Assembly (NCBI GenBank): GCA_902583715.1 | Contig: CACHXC010000015.1 | Span: 1-35,595 of the forward strand | Length of the DNA stretch: 35,595 bases | Reading direction: 5' to 3' | Origin: an uncultured SAR116 cluster alpha proteobacterium | Lineage (GTDB): Bacteria > Pseudomonadota > Alphaproteobacteria > Puniceispirillales > Puniceispirillaceae | Shown: positions 7,986 through 16,204 of the stretch, piece by piece | Layout of the letters: each line of letters opens with the position of its first letter | Numbering within the stretch: the first letter of the stretch is position 1 | The notes under the pieces: model-generated | Database searches by the model: none | What the model saw: the letters and a program-made list of their open reading frames with translations, nothing else | What the model was told of the DNA's origin: nothing | Program-made: the position numbers and the translations under genes

Positions 7986-9186
7986 TATCTTCCTCTATTG
8001 CAACACGTAGCTGGTAGAGAAAATCTGGGTAGGCCGAAGAAACTCTGGACCAAGTAGGCATGAATGGTATCGCCATCGGTTGGTAGGCAAAACTCTCGCC
8101 AGCTCTCATCACGTTCTCAGCAAATAGTTCAACAGCCTTTTCCTCAGAATTCAGATCAATTACCAGAGCATTGTATGCTGCGTCAGCTTTATACTTATCG
8201 ATAGCGTCGAGGGCAAAGCGATAATACGAGGCTTTGATGGAACGCATAGTTTCATTGCTGAACGAATATCCCTGTATAGCCAATTTTCGGATAAGAGATT
8301 TGATTATGTCCGTCGACATTTTAGACAAACCACTATCGGCATTCTCAGTCGACAAGGGTTGATGCTTGTGATCATAAATGTCACAAATTTCAGCTTGGCA
8401 TATCCGGTTCGTTGCCTGATTGCGAAAGACCTCAGACAACAAACCCACCTCTAAGCCCCAGTCAAAAGGCACCCGCAGATCACGAAGCAAACTTTTACGA
8501 ACAGAAAATTCTCCAGACAGCGGATACCTGAAAGACTCCATGTAATCTAAATATTCATTTGCTCCAAGTGTAGCTCTGAACGACGCCAAGAGTGGCCCCA
8601 TAAGCAAGCGTACGACTCGACCGTTTAATTTACCGTCGGCAACACGAGCGTAATATCCCTTACAAAATTCAAATTCAAAATCAGGATTCGCCAGAGGTAA
8701 AAACAGGTTTGCAAGCAAGTCGCGATCGTATGTTAAAATATCACAGTCATGAAAGCCGACAACCTCAGCTTTTCCTCTGGAAATCACATGGCCAATACAC
8801 GTCCAAACATTTCTACCCTTACCCTGCTCTCCCATCTCCAAACCAACGTTTTCAAGGGATTGTCTCAATTGGGTGAGTCTTGGGCCATCATTCCATATTA
8901 CAGAGTGTGGCAACTGTAATCGGTTGAAGAACCTTTTAGCGTCTTCAAACTCAGCCTTTGTCGCCTTGTCCAAACCGATCGTAATGTGGCTTATGTATTT
9001 GATTGATGACAGTTGCTCCACAATAGGCTCAAGCGCGGGCCCATCAATCTCACTGTACAGGCAGGGTAGGACGAGCTCCATCGGACGATAGCCAGAGAAC
9101 AATTGTAAATCGGCCTCTTTCTGCTCAAGAGAGCGCAAGCCTAAGTTGTGAAGCGTGGTTATGGAGCGATGCTGTTGAAAATCCAT
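7957..9186 (-). CDS. gpgS: glucosyl-3-phosphoglycerate synthase (GT81-like)
   Basis: The 409-residue protein matches the GpgS type of glycosyltransferase (GT-A fold, GT81). It has 'GKGRNVW' (about 122-128) for nucleotide and 3-phosphoglycerate binding, the metal-binding D147-x-D149 in 'GFHDCDIL', and a long helical C-terminal part. Known members transfer glucose from an NDP-glucose to 3-phosphoglycerate in the cytosol, giving glucosyl-3-phosphoglycerate, the precursor of the compatible solute glucosylglycerate. The phosphatase gene lies 17 bp upstream and the phosphorylase overlaps its 3' end, so the three form one operon. Length and motifs are normal. The donor nucleotide is not readable from the sequence. 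Confidence 0.85.
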   Translation of the reverse strand: MDFQQHRSITTLHNLGLRSLEQKEADLQLFSGYRPMELVLPCLYSEIDGPALEPIVEQLSSIKYISHITIGLDKATKAEFEDAKRFFNRLQLPHSVIWNDGPRLTQLRQSLENVGLEMGEQGKGRNVWTCIGHVISRGKAEVVGFHDCDILTYDRDLLANLFLPLANPDFEFEFCKGYYARVADGKLNGRVVRLLMGPLLASFRATLGANEYLDYMESFRYPLSGEFSVRKSLLRDLRVPFDWGLEVGLLSEVFRNQATNRICQAEICDIYDHKHQPLSTENADSGLSKMSTDIIKSLIRKLAIQGYSFSNETMRSIKASYYRFALDAIDKYKADAAYNALVIDLNSEEKAVELFAENVMRAGESFAYQPMAIPFMPTWSRVSSAYPDFLYQLRVAIEEDNGLQSYRAA

Positions 9187-9203
9187 GACTGCACATTATG
9201 CAT

Positions 9204-9998
9204 TCACAACAATATCTCCAGTGCTTTTTTTGCACCATGCTGCCAACCAAAAGGTGCTGGCTCATCCGCAAAAACAACACATGTGTGCTCAGGCAAGGTC
9301 AAACGAGAGCCGTCTTGGTGAGGTATAACACAAGCTACAGCGGACGCCAGCATCATTGGTTTATCATTATTGCTATCACCAATCGCAATGATTTTTGGAA
9401 GCCTCTGGCCCATTGACACAAGTTTTTCTGACAGCCACTTCATCGGGGTTGCCTTATCATGGCAACCTGAGAGAGCAAAAGCCCTCCCACCTTGTGAAAG
9501 GTTTAAGCCAACCTTTGATAAATTTTTTTCCCAAATGGGAATTTTAGATTTAGGACCAATGTATTGATATAAAGAGCTGTATTTGCGTTCTAAAGCTTCC
9601 TCTAACTCTACCCCAGTTAATCCCAAAATTTGGGAGGCTTTAACTGGCTTCGATTTTGTAATTGGTTGGAAATCACTCACGAAAGATAAATCACCAAGCT
9701 TTTCGAGTCTGGTGTCCAACTCTGACGCATCTATCCCAAACTCTTTATCTGTTTCACCAATAGATTGGAAAACACATTGTATATCACACAATTTGGCACC
9801 GTTTTCGACAATGAAAGGTGTTTTGAGATTCAGAGACTCCAAAACATTTCGTGTTTCAACTTCGGTTTTACTGGTGTTGGGAATAATCAAAACACCATCA
9901 GCCAACAGCGTGTTCAAAACATCAATTATTTCAGCGCACGAAAAAGTTTCTTCATGCAGAAGGCTTGCGTCTAAATCTGTAAAAATAATGGCTTTCAT
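9204..9998 (-). CDS. HAD-IIB phosphatase, glucosyl/mannosyl-3-phosphoglycerate phosphatase family
   Basis: The 264-residue protein is a HAD-superfamily IIB hydrolase of the MPGP family. Motif I is 'FTDLDASLL' with nucleophile D8 and D10. The cap region follows, and motif IV is 'AIGDSNNDKPMM' near residue 207. The family removes phosphate from mannosyl- or glucosyl-3-phosphoglycerate. Because the adjacent gene is a GpgS-type synthase, the substrate here is most likely glucosyl-3-phosphoglycerate, giving glucosylglycerate, a solute associated with salt or nitrogen stress. It is the first gene of the three-gene minus-strand operon, so the promoter should lie just above 9998. No anomalies are seen. 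Confidence 0.85.
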   Translation of the reverse strand: MKAIIFTDLDASLLHEETFSCAEIIDVLNTLLADGVLIIPNTSKTEVETRNVLESLNLKTPFIVENGAKLCDIQCVFQSIGETDKEFGIDASELDTRLEKLGDLSFVSDFQPITKSKPVKASQILGLTGVELEEALERKYSSLYQYIGPKSKIPIWEKNLSKVGLNLSQGGRAFALSGCHDKATPMKWLSEKLVSMGQRLPKIIAIGDSNNDKPMMLASAVACVIPHQDGSRLTLPEHTCVVFADEPAPFGWQHGAKKALEILL

Positions 9999-10140
9999 CA
10001 GACCTTATTCTTCTTTGTAATTTATTTGACAGAATTGACCGAAAATCTGTTGCATATCAAGCTTTGATAGCAGAAGAGACATTAGGTCGCTGAAAACAAA
10101 AAGTTTAAAGGCACCATCGGAAACCAAACCTTACGCGCCA

Positions 10141-10280
10141 AAGTCCCTGGTCCAGGGTCCATCGAACTGGGTTCATGGACAATTTAAACGTGGCAATGAT
10201 CTAGACCGCAAAAAGCCACCTCAATTGTGAGACGGCTAAGTATCTGTTGTTTGGTTAGAATATCTGGTTGCGGGGGCAGG
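10141..10280. repeat. left copy of a direct repeat ending in a tRNA-Met 3' end
   Basis: This stretch aligns with 20799-20950. Shared blocks include 'GGGTTCATGG', then 'AATTTAAACGTGGCAATGA', a hairpin with 'GCCACCTCA', and finally 'TGGTTGCGGGGGCAGG' at 10265-10280, the CCA end and acceptor/T-arm of a tRNA on the minus strand. Beyond 10280 the tRNA similarity fades. The two copies bracket the whole zinc gene region, so I read them as the ends of an island. The rest of 9999-10448 contains no gene that I can support. Confidence 0.7.
10210..10236 (-). terminator. rho-independent terminator of the tRNA remnant
   Basis: On the minus strand the sequence forms a 9-bp stem (GCCGTCTCA / TGAGGTGGC, two G-U pairs) with a 4-nt loop, followed by TTTTT. 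It lies about 30 nt downstream of the tRNA CCA end at 10265, where a tRNA terminator is expected. Confidence 0.65.
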
Positions 10281-10448
10281 TTTTGTTCAAGACCCTACAA
10301 TTAGTGCTTGGATGTGAGGTCGTCGCGGAGCATGCAGTTATCTTTATTCACACATGGGTTTAATTTTTTTAGAACCAAACACGCTTAACAACAAGATTTG
10401 CTTCGTGAGTTCATCACATTTTTTGTTGCCAACAACAAATTACAGCAG

Positions 10449-11408
10449 CTAGCGAAAAGGATGGGCTGGAACGGTTACAGCCGAGATCAAAAAGGATAAG
10501 CCTAAAATAAAAATTGACCCACCACCGAGTATGCCAAGGATGATCGGAATTATATCACCCAAACGTCTTGCATAGTGCTTCGATTGCAAAATCCTTTGGG
10601 CGGCTCTCCTAAAGTAGACTGAAAATGTGGCAAGCAGCGCAATTGCGATGGCCGTGCCCAAAGACATCGCCAAAACTGCAAACAAACCTGCGACCACATG
10701 ACCGAGCGAAAACGCAAGGAGTAAAACAATAACTGCACCTGAGCAGGGTCGAATGCCGATTGATAAAATAATGCCAATGAAACTTCGGAGTGAAAGTTCT
10801 TTTTCAAGCTCACTTGCACCTGGCCCATGATGATGATCACACCTTTCAGAGCCATCAGCGCGATTATCAATCACTTTCCCAGAAAGATTGATTTTTCTCT
10901 TGAGGCTTTGGGCTTGCATGCAAGTAATGTAAAACCCTACGATTGCAACCATCGCGAAACTAACCACTTCAACGTGATTAACAATCCCTCTTGTCTGAAC
11001 CATTGACAGCTTCAATAACCAAAACGCAAAAAAGACAACGACCACTGCTGTGAGCCCTTGAGTTAACGCGGCGGCAAATGATAAGGCAATTCCACGACGC
11101 AGCTGGCTTTCGTGAGAAAGCAAGTAGGTCGAGATTATTACTTTTCCATGGCCCGGGCCAGCAGCATGTAAAACGCCGTAGACAAAACTGAATACGGTTA
11201 GAATGATTGAAGCCCATAAACCATCTGCTTGAATGGCTCGAAGCGCATCTGACAATCTGGCGTGCAGACCTCGCTGAATAGATTGAATTGTTAGTAAGTA
11301 TCGATCAATTAAAATGTTGGTGTTTGGTTCCCACCAAATGACAAGGAAAACCAAGACGGTAAAACAAAAAATACTAAAGACAAGTACCTTTTGCGTGCCC
11401 ATTAGCAA
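10449..11408 (-). CDS. NicO/RcnA-family metal transporter
   Basis: The 319-residue integral membrane protein has about six to seven membrane helices. 'HAAGPGHGKVIIS' (about residues 82-94) is the hallmark of the NicO/RcnA family. A cytoplasmic loop near residues 185-200 holds a His cluster, 'CDHHHGPG', and a further 'GIRPCSGA' motif follows. The family is known for nickel/cobalt efflux, but members paired with a DUF1007 protein inside a zinc cluster may handle zinc. Here the gene overlaps the DUF1007 gene by 7 nt and lies downstream of znuA and DUF1826 on the same strand, so I infer a role in zinc transfer across the inner membrane. The direction of transport cannot be read from the sequence. 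Confidence 0.8.
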   Translation of the reverse strand: MLMGTQKVLVFSIFCFTVLVFLVIWWEPNTNILIDRYLLTIQSIQRGLHARLSDALRAIQADGLWASIILTVFSFVYGVLHAAGPGHGKVIISTYLLSHESQLRRGIALSFAAALTQGLTAVVVVFFAFWLLKLSMVQTRGIVNHVEVVSFAMVAIVGFYITCMQAQSLKRKINLSGKVIDNRADGSERCDHHHGPGASELEKELSLRSFIGIILSIGIRPCSGAVIVLLLAFSLGHVVAGLFAVLAMSLGTAIAIALLATFSVYFRRAAQRILQSKHYARRLGDIIPIILGILGGGSIFILGLSFLISAVTVPAHPFR

Positions 11409-12097
11409 CTCACATGAACTGTCTCTGCGAAAAACCTGCCTACAGTGTCATCGGCATTGTTATCCAATGTGGTTGATTGAGAAAGGGCAACAGCATCAGC
11501 CGATGGGTTGGGCTGCTCAATCCAAGAGCTACATTTTTGAGCCAAATCACCGTCAATTGCGATAGAGGCACCCTCTTGGTGCAACATTTCGATGTAGTAG
11601 GTGGGGTCAAAAATCGCGTAGGACCAGCCCCGCACGTCAGAAGCAAAACTCTCATTTGGAGACAAGGTAAATCTCATCTGAATACGATTCAGGATGACCT
11701 CCCAGGTAACATCACCAACTAACGTGGAAGATAAATTTTTGCCACCCATTTCTATCTCCGTGTAGTAATTGTAAGGTTTAAGCGCCTCTGTGATTCGTTC
11801 GATTTCTTTCTGAATACCAGCATTTATTCCACCAGGATCAAGTCTAGCATCCTCAATTACAGAAGTTGAAAAAAAATCATCAAACAGCCAGACCTGCTGG
11901 ATAGCAACACTACCATCATCAATGTTGAGCACCACACGGCTCTCCAAATCCACCCACATGTGGGGATGTCCCAACGACGGTGTGACAAACGATAATAAGG
12001 TCAGAAAAAAAGCAATGACTGCAGAGGCAGAAATACTGCGCACTCTCACAATCCCAAAATCACCCTTGCTTTTCAAAAATATGTCTTTTCCGCACAA
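11402..12097 (-). CDS. DUF1007 exported protein, partner of the NicO-type transporter
   Basis: The 231-residue protein has a signal peptide (hydrophobic core about residues 23-41) followed directly by 'GHPHMWVD', the N-terminal His motif typical of DUF1007. The mature part carries further conserved-type segments such as 'WLFDDFFS' and 'FDPTYYIEM'. DUF1007 proteins are commonly encoded next to or fused with NicO/RcnA transporters, and the new N-terminus with its histidines is a likely metal site in the periplasm. The gene overlaps the transporter by 7 nt and starts 35 bp after DUF1826. I infer that it delivers metal to or accepts it from the transporter. The start at 12097 is the longest frame; a later start nearer the signal peptide is possible. 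Confidence 0.8.
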   Translation of the reverse strand: MCGKDIFLKSKGDFGIVRVRSISASAVIAFFLTLLSFVTPSLGHPHMWVDLESRVVLNIDDGSVAIQQVWLFDDFFSTSVIEDARLDPGGINAGIQKEIERITEALKPYNYYTEIEMGGKNLSSTLVGDVTWEVILNRIQMRFTLSPNESFASDVRGWSYAIFDPTYYIEMLHQEGASIAIDGDLAQKCSSWIEQPNPSADAVALSQSTTLDNNADDTVGRFFAETVHVSC

Positions 12098-12132
12098 AAC
12101 CGCACCAATTCATGATATTTTCCGGAGTCGAA

Positions 12133-12792
12133 TTAAGTTTCTTTATCGTCGGCATCATCCACTGGGTCAATTACTAATAGTAGTCGCGTTTCATTCACAT
12201 CATTAATTTCTGGAGATCGATGCACCAGATTGTTGGCACGATCAGTTGGCCACTTTGCCCCCCGAAGCACAATAGCCGCGCAATTGGGTGTAGTAAAAAT
12301 TTCGGCCGGTCTTTTTTGATCATCCAAAAAACTATACTCAGTGCCAACACCCCTGTAGGTGCACAATAAACGTGCGGCGACATGATCAATATGAAACTTT
12401 GGGCATTTGTTGGTCGTCACAACGTCAAACCGAAGGCGTAGGTAAGCCGGGGCAAAAAGTTCATTAAATTCATGTGCAAGCAAACAGATATCATCAAGCA
12501 AAAGCTTCCGCTCAGCACAGTCTGGCATTTCACTGATATTCATTAACTCAGTAACTGCTGATCGCACTTGTGAGACCGGTAAGACAATACGACCTGTGGG
12601 CAACTGGTCGACTGGTAGAGTGTCCAGCCAACTTTGCATACGCTTGTGCACACGCCGGCGCCAAATTACGCCAGCTGTATTACCGTCAAAAAGCTGGATC
12701 AGCCCCTCTACTTCATCAACATAAGCCACTTTAGCAGTTACTGAGCCAGCTAGCGCCTTTTCAGTGGTTATTTCTGTACAATTCAAAATCAA
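12133..12792 (-). CDS. DUF1826 family protein
   Basis: The 219-residue soluble protein has the DUF1826 pattern. An N-terminal 'VIWRRR' segment is followed at about residues 125-160 by 'LRLRFDVVTTNKCPKFHID' and then 'RLLCTYRGVGTEY'. The His-x-Asp pair after a cysteine, together with later His and Arg residues ('LVHRSP', about residue 187), looks like a metal or cofactor site, but the activity is unknown. In proteobacteria the family tends to sit beside Zur and COG0523 genes, and here it lies between znuA (75 bp) and DUF1007 (35 bp), so expression in zinc shortage is likely. A role in sparing or redistributing zinc is inference. Confidence 0.8.
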   Translation of the reverse strand: MILNCTEITTEKALAGSVTAKVAYVDEVEGLIQLFDGNTAGVIWRRRVHKRMQSWLDTLPVDQLPTGRIVLPVSQVRSAVTELMNISEMPDCAERKLLLDDICLLAHEFNELFAPAYLRLRFDVVTTNKCPKFHIDHVAARLLCTYRGVGTEYSFLDDQKRPAEIFTTPNCAAIVLRGAKWPTDRANNLVHRSPEINDVNETRLLLVIDPVDDADDKET

Positions 12793-12867
12793 CCTCTAAA
12801 GGATTTAATCGGTTCAGCTCAATTAGTTGGCGCCACAGCAAACATGCCTGCGTTCTGACTGCAGAAG

Positions 12868-14013
12868 CTAGCCCTTGCCTGATAAGCATTTTTTCAGTGA
12901 CGATGCCATATTTCGCAGAAGCTGAAAGTACAAGTCCGGGCCTTTGGTGAGAGTTGCACCGAGAGGGTCAAGCACACCAGTTCTCGCGCCTGTGCCTTCG
13001 ACTAGGGTCTCAACAAGCTTCGGCTCAAACTGCGGCTCAGAGAAAACGCAAGTGGCGTTCAATTCTAAGATCTTCTCGCGTAATTCACTTACCCGCTCAG
13101 CACCTGGCATGACCTCTGGCGATACAGTGATTGATCCAATTGCCGCTACGTCGAAACGTTGCTCAAAATATTGATAAGCGTCATGGAAAACGATAAAGCC
13201 CTTCTCATGGACTGGCTCAAGCTCTCCTCGTAATTCGGCTGTAAGTGACTCAAGCTTATCCATCATCTTATGGGCGTTGGCCTCATATGTTGATGCATGC
13301 TCTGGGTCAGCTTTGACCAGCGCTTCTTCAATTTCATGAACTATTGCTTTAGCGTTAACTGGGTCTAACCAAACATGGGGGTCAAACTCCCCGTGACCAT
13401 GGTCATCGTGCCCATCATGATCGCCATGATCATCATGTTCTTTATCTGCATGCTTTTCATGATCATGGTCATCGTGCTTTTCATGATCGTGGTCATCGTG
13501 CTTTTCGTGGTCATGGTCATCGTGCTTTTCGTGGTCATGGTCATCGTGCTTTTCGTGATCATGCTCATCATGATCATCATGCTCTTTCTTTGCATGCTTT
13601 TCGTGATCATGGTCATCGTGCTTTTCGTGATCATCATGGCCATGATCATCGAACATACCGCCCTCTCTAAATTTTATTTTTTTTAGCCCGTGAGCGTCGA
13701 TCAGTTTGATGGCTGTCGCGCTCTGCGCGATATTTTCGATTGGCCCCTCTAAAAATGTCTCTAATTCGTCACCCATCCAAAACACCAATTTGGCATCTTG
13801 AAGTTGTTTTGCCTGCGATGGTTTAAGCGAATAGGTATGGGGCGAGCCAGCACCTTCGATAATTACCGACGGATTGCCAACACCCGCCATTACCCCCGAC
13901 ACGAGAGAATGCACTGGTTTAATTGATGTGACGACCTCGATGTCTGCCTTGGCGGCTGAGATATTGGTTAGGCTTACAGCTCCAATTACTATGGCGAATT
14001 TTTTGAGATTCAT
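12868..14013 (-). CDS. znuA: ZnuA, zinc ABC-transporter substrate-binding protein with large His/Asp insert
   Basis: I place the start at the ATG at 14013: AGAGGG lies 5-6 nt upstream and it gives a clean signal peptide (about residues 1-23). The ATG at 14037 would add eight residues in front. The 381-residue protein has the cluster A-I features: 'PVHSLVSGVM' with H35, 'GSPHTYSL' with H59, 'FDPHVWLD' with H213, and a late Asp region. Between them lies a very long His/Asp/Glu/Lys loop (about 122-208) with roughly 30 histidines. The protein binds Zn2+ in the periplasm and hands it to ZnuB. It is divergent from znuC across a dyad that is probably the Zur operator. The loop is longer than usual and built of tandem repeats. 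Confidence 0.93.
   Translation of the reverse strand: MNLKKFAIVIGAVSLTNISAAKADIEVVTSIKPVHSLVSGVMAGVGNPSVIIEGAGSPHTYSLKPSQAKQLQDAKLVFWMGDELETFLEGPIENIAQSATAIKLIDAHGLKKIKFREGGMFDDHGHDDHEKHDDHDHEKHAKKEHDDHDEHDHEKHDDHDHEKHDDHDHEKHDDHDHEKHDDHDHEKHADKEHDDHGDHDGHDDHGHGEFDPHVWLDPVNAKAIVHEIEEALVKADPEHASTYEANAHKMMDKLESLTAELRGELEPVHEKGFIVFHDAYQYFEQRFDVAAIGSITVSPEVMPGAERVSELREKILELNATCVFSEPQFEPKLVETLVEGTGARTGVLDPLGATLTKGPDLYFQLLRNMASSLKKCLSGKG
13390..13647. repeat. tandem repeat coding the His/Asp loop of ZnuA
   Basis: The segment is built largely of a 24-nt unit encoding an eight-residue motif (HDDHDHEK), with about five near-identical consecutive units around 13455-13560. Flanking variant copies form a longer partial duplication ending 'HA(K/D)KEHDDH'. 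The unit is a multiple of three, so copy-number change would keep the frame. The long plus-strand frame across it is only the antisense shadow of the repeat. Confidence 0.85.
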
Positions 14014-14048
14014 GAAACCCTCTGAACATTTTGACACTTGAAAAAATT

Positions 14049-14089
14049 AATGTTATAAAGTTACCTTGTTAGCGTAACTATATTACATT
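14049..14089. promoter_or_regulatory. probable Zur operator between znuA and znuC
   Basis: Two inverted 16-nt arms (14049-14064 and 14074-14089) match at 14 of 16 positions around a 9-nt spacer. The inner part is a 19-bp palindrome with GTTAC and GTAAC ends, and the surroundings are AT-rich. It lies in the only intergenic gap between divergent znuA and znuC in an operon that encodes Zur, so control of both directions by Zur-Zn is the natural reading. The size would allow two dimers. No experimental consensus was compared. Confidence 0.7.
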
Positions 14090-14137
14090 TCAACGCTTGT
14101 CAACACCGTCTCCTTTGAAAAAAATGCCGGAGTCCAT

Positions 14138-14962
14138 ATGTCCGAAAAAAGAGCGGCCCTCGTATCACTTAACAATGCTGGCGTTTGTGTGTCCGGTAAG
14201 TGGCTTGTGCGTGGGGTAAGTTTGGATGTTTCCCGTGGAGAAATTGTTACTTTGATTGGGCCAAATGGCTCAGGCAAATCAACAACTGCAAAAATGGCAT
14301 TAGGTGTGGTTAACCCCTCAGAGGGGTCCGCTCAGTGCAGACGCGACATTCGTGTGAGCTACGTTCCACAAAAACTTGCTGTAGATTGGACGATGCCGCT
14401 TACCGTGAAACGGTTTATGGCATTGTCTCACACTGCAAACGAAAAGGAGGTTCAACGAGCGTTGTCGTCTACAGGAACTGAACATCTTAAAAATGCTCAG
14501 GTGAGAAACTTATCGGGCGGCGAATTTCAGCGCGTTCTCCTCGCACGCGCTGTCGTCAACACACCAGAACTACTCGTACTTGATGAACCGGTTCAGGGCG
14601 TAGATTTTAATGGCGAAATAGCGCTCTACCGTCTCATTGAGGAAATTAGAACTGAATTGAATTGTGGCATAATTCTCATATCTCACGATTTACATGTGGT
14701 AATGTCGAGCACAAATCAGGTCATCTGTTTAAATGGCCATGTATGCTGCTCAGGCAGCCCAGAAGCTGTCGCATCAGCGCCTGAATTTAGAACACTGTTT
14801 GGCGACCGTGCAGCTAACGAGCTGGCATTTTACAAACATAACCACGATCACGAACATCTGCCCGACCGAACAATACAAGAACTAAATAACGTGAGTCCTG
14901 CATCACCTCATAACTTAGGTGATGACGCCTCAAAGAATGAGGAGTTGAAACGTCATGCTTGA
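14138..14962 (+). CDS. znuC: ZnuC, zinc ABC-transporter ATPase
   Basis: The 274-residue cytoplasmic ATPase has Walker A 'GPNGSGKST' (41-49), signature 'LSGGE' (125-129), Walker B 'LLVLDEP' (145-151) and the switch histidine H183 in 'ISHDLH'. It powers zinc import through ZnuB. The C-terminal tail beyond about residue 235 carries 'HNHDHEH', a His-rich patch that fits a zinc transporter and might sense cytosolic metal. The start is supported by GGAG 5 nt upstream. Its stop overlaps the znuB start by 8 nt, and it is the first gene of the plus-strand zinc operon facing away from znuA. Confidence 0.93.
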   Translation: MSEKRAALVSLNNAGVCVSGKWLVRGVSLDVSRGEIVTLIGPNGSGKSTTAKMALGVVNPSEGSAQCRRDIRVSYVPQKLAVDWTMPLTVKRFMALSHTANEKEVQRALSSTGTEHLKNAQVRNLSGGEFQRVLLARAVVNTPELLVLDEPVQGVDFNGEIALYRLIEEIRTELNCGIILISHDLHVVMSSTNQVICLNGHVCCSGSPEAVASAPEFRTLFGDRAANELAFYKHNHDHEHLPDRTIQELNNVSPASPHNLGDDASKNEELKRHA

Positions 14963-15782
14963 CGATTTTTTCACTCGCGCAGTAATCGGCGGGATTGGTG
15001 TGGCATTACTTGCTGGACCACTTGGTTGTTTCATAGTTTGGCGGAGACTAGCTTACTTTGGCGACACACTATCACACTCAGCACTTCTAGGAGTAGCAAT
15101 AGCTCTTCTGCTGGAATTAAACATAACTTTCACAGTGTTCATAATATCTGTAGGTGTGGCAATGTTACTACTGCTTTTACAGCGACAAGCCAGATTATCT
15201 TCAGACGCTCTGTTGGGCCTGCTGGCGCATGCCACTCTTGCTGTTGGACTGGTTGTTTTAGCGTTCATGACTTGGGTAAGAGTTGATCTGATGGGTTTTC
15301 TCTTTGGGGACATTCTGGCCATAAACAAAGCAGATATCTTAACAATTTGGGTTGGTGGTTTAGCCGTTTTGATAGCGCTTGCCGTAATTTGGAAGCCGCT
15401 ATTTGCTGCAACAGTCAACTATGAAATTGCTGTAGCTGAGGGCTTGAAGCCAGACAGAGCTAACTTTTTTTTCATGGTTTTAATGGCCGCCGTGATCGCA
15501 ATTTCAATGAAAATCGTTGGTGTTTTGCTTATTACAGCACTCCTAATTATCCCAGCAGCAACAGCGAGACGTTTCTCCACCACTCCAGAGATGATGGCGC
15601 TTGTGGCTTCAATAATTGGTGCGGCGAGTGTTTGGGTTGGTCTTGAGGGATCGCTCCAATGGGACACCCCAGCCGGACCCAGCATCGTTGTGGCCGCACT
15701 TCTGGGTTTCATTATATCTCTTCTTCCAATTCAATGGCGTTTAAAACGCTCATCTTTTACACGGGCTAATGGAGGATTATAA
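14955..15782 (+). CDS. znuB: ZnuB, zinc ABC-transporter permease
   Basis: The 275-residue protein is very hydrophobic, with about eight membrane helices, and has the ABC-3 family pattern: 'GPLGCFIVWRRLAYFGDTLS' near the N-terminus, then 'HSALLGVAIA', and 'ALLIIPAATAR' near residue 200. It forms the inner-membrane channel that moves Zn2+ delivered by ZnuA. GAGGAG about 12 nt upstream within the end of znuC and the 8-nt overlap indicate coupling to znuC. The zur gene follows after 6 bp. Length and motifs are normal for the family. Confidence 0.93.
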   Translation: MLDDFFTRAVIGGIGVALLAGPLGCFIVWRRLAYFGDTLSHSALLGVAIALLLELNITFTVFIISVGVAMLLLLLQRQARLSSDALLGLLAHATLAVGLVVLAFMTWVRVDLMGFLFGDILAINKADILTIWVGGLAVLIALAVIWKPLFAATVNYEIAVAEGLKPDRANFFFMVLMAAVIAISMKIVGVLLITALLIIPAATARRFSTTPEMMALVASIIGAASVWVGLEGSLQWDTPAGPSIVVAALLGFIISLLPIQWRLKRSSFTRANGGL

Positions 15783-15788
15783 CGTCAA

Positions 15789-16193
15789 ATGCGAGATAAA
15801 CAGCACCTGAAATTATCGAAGAACCAAGCCCTTGTTTATGAAGCGCTCAGTCAAGCCAGCAAACCAGTTGGAGCATACGATTTGTTGGATCAATTAAAGG
15901 CGCATGGTCTGAAAGCCCCTCTTCAAATCTACCGAGCCCTGGAGAGCTTGATTGAGTTGAAAGTTGTTCATCGTCTCGAAAGTTTAAACGCTTGGACCAC
16001 TTGCTGTGATGCCGATCACGACTCGGCGCCAATTTTCGTAATTTGTGATGATTGTGGAGATGTGAAAGAACACATCGATACGGGTCTTAACCGCAGCATT
16101 GAAAAAATCTCCAAGAGAAGTGGCTTCACAGCGGAGAGACCAATAGTCGAAATTCATGGTCGATGTGGGGATTGTAGTCCGAAGACAAATTAG
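15789..16193 (+). CDS. zur: Zur, Fur-family zinc-responsive repressor
   Basis: The 134-residue protein has an N-terminal winged-helix domain (about residues 10-62) and a C-terminal metal/dimer domain. The structural zinc site is visible as C86-x2-C89 and C126-x2-C129. H61, C72 and H77 are candidates for the regulatory site. Family members bind DNA with Zn2+ and repress zinc uptake genes. It is the third gene of the operon, 6 bp after znuB and 11 bp before a COG0523 GTPase, so it is autoregulated if the 14049-14089 dyad is its operator. It is a little shorter than E. coli Zur. Peroxide or iron sensing by a Fur paralogue is unlikely in this context. Confidence 0.92.
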   Translation: MRDKQHLKLSKNQALVYEALSQASKPVGAYDLLDQLKAHGLKAPLQIYRALESLIELKVVHRLESLNAWTTCCDADHDSAPIFVICDDCGDVKEHIDTGLNRSIEKISKRSGFTAERPIVEIHGRCGDCSPKTN

Positions 16194-16204
16194 CGAGGGA
16201 AAAA

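Noticed and set aside
13390-13647. Regular repeat that could be mistaken for a CRISPR array
   Set aside because: Units are adjacent without spacers and lie in frame inside znuA.
13375-13686. Long plus-strand frame rich in Met, Ile and Val opposite znuA
   Set aside because: It is the antisense reading of the His/Asp tandem repeat; composition follows from the repeat and there is no ribosome site.
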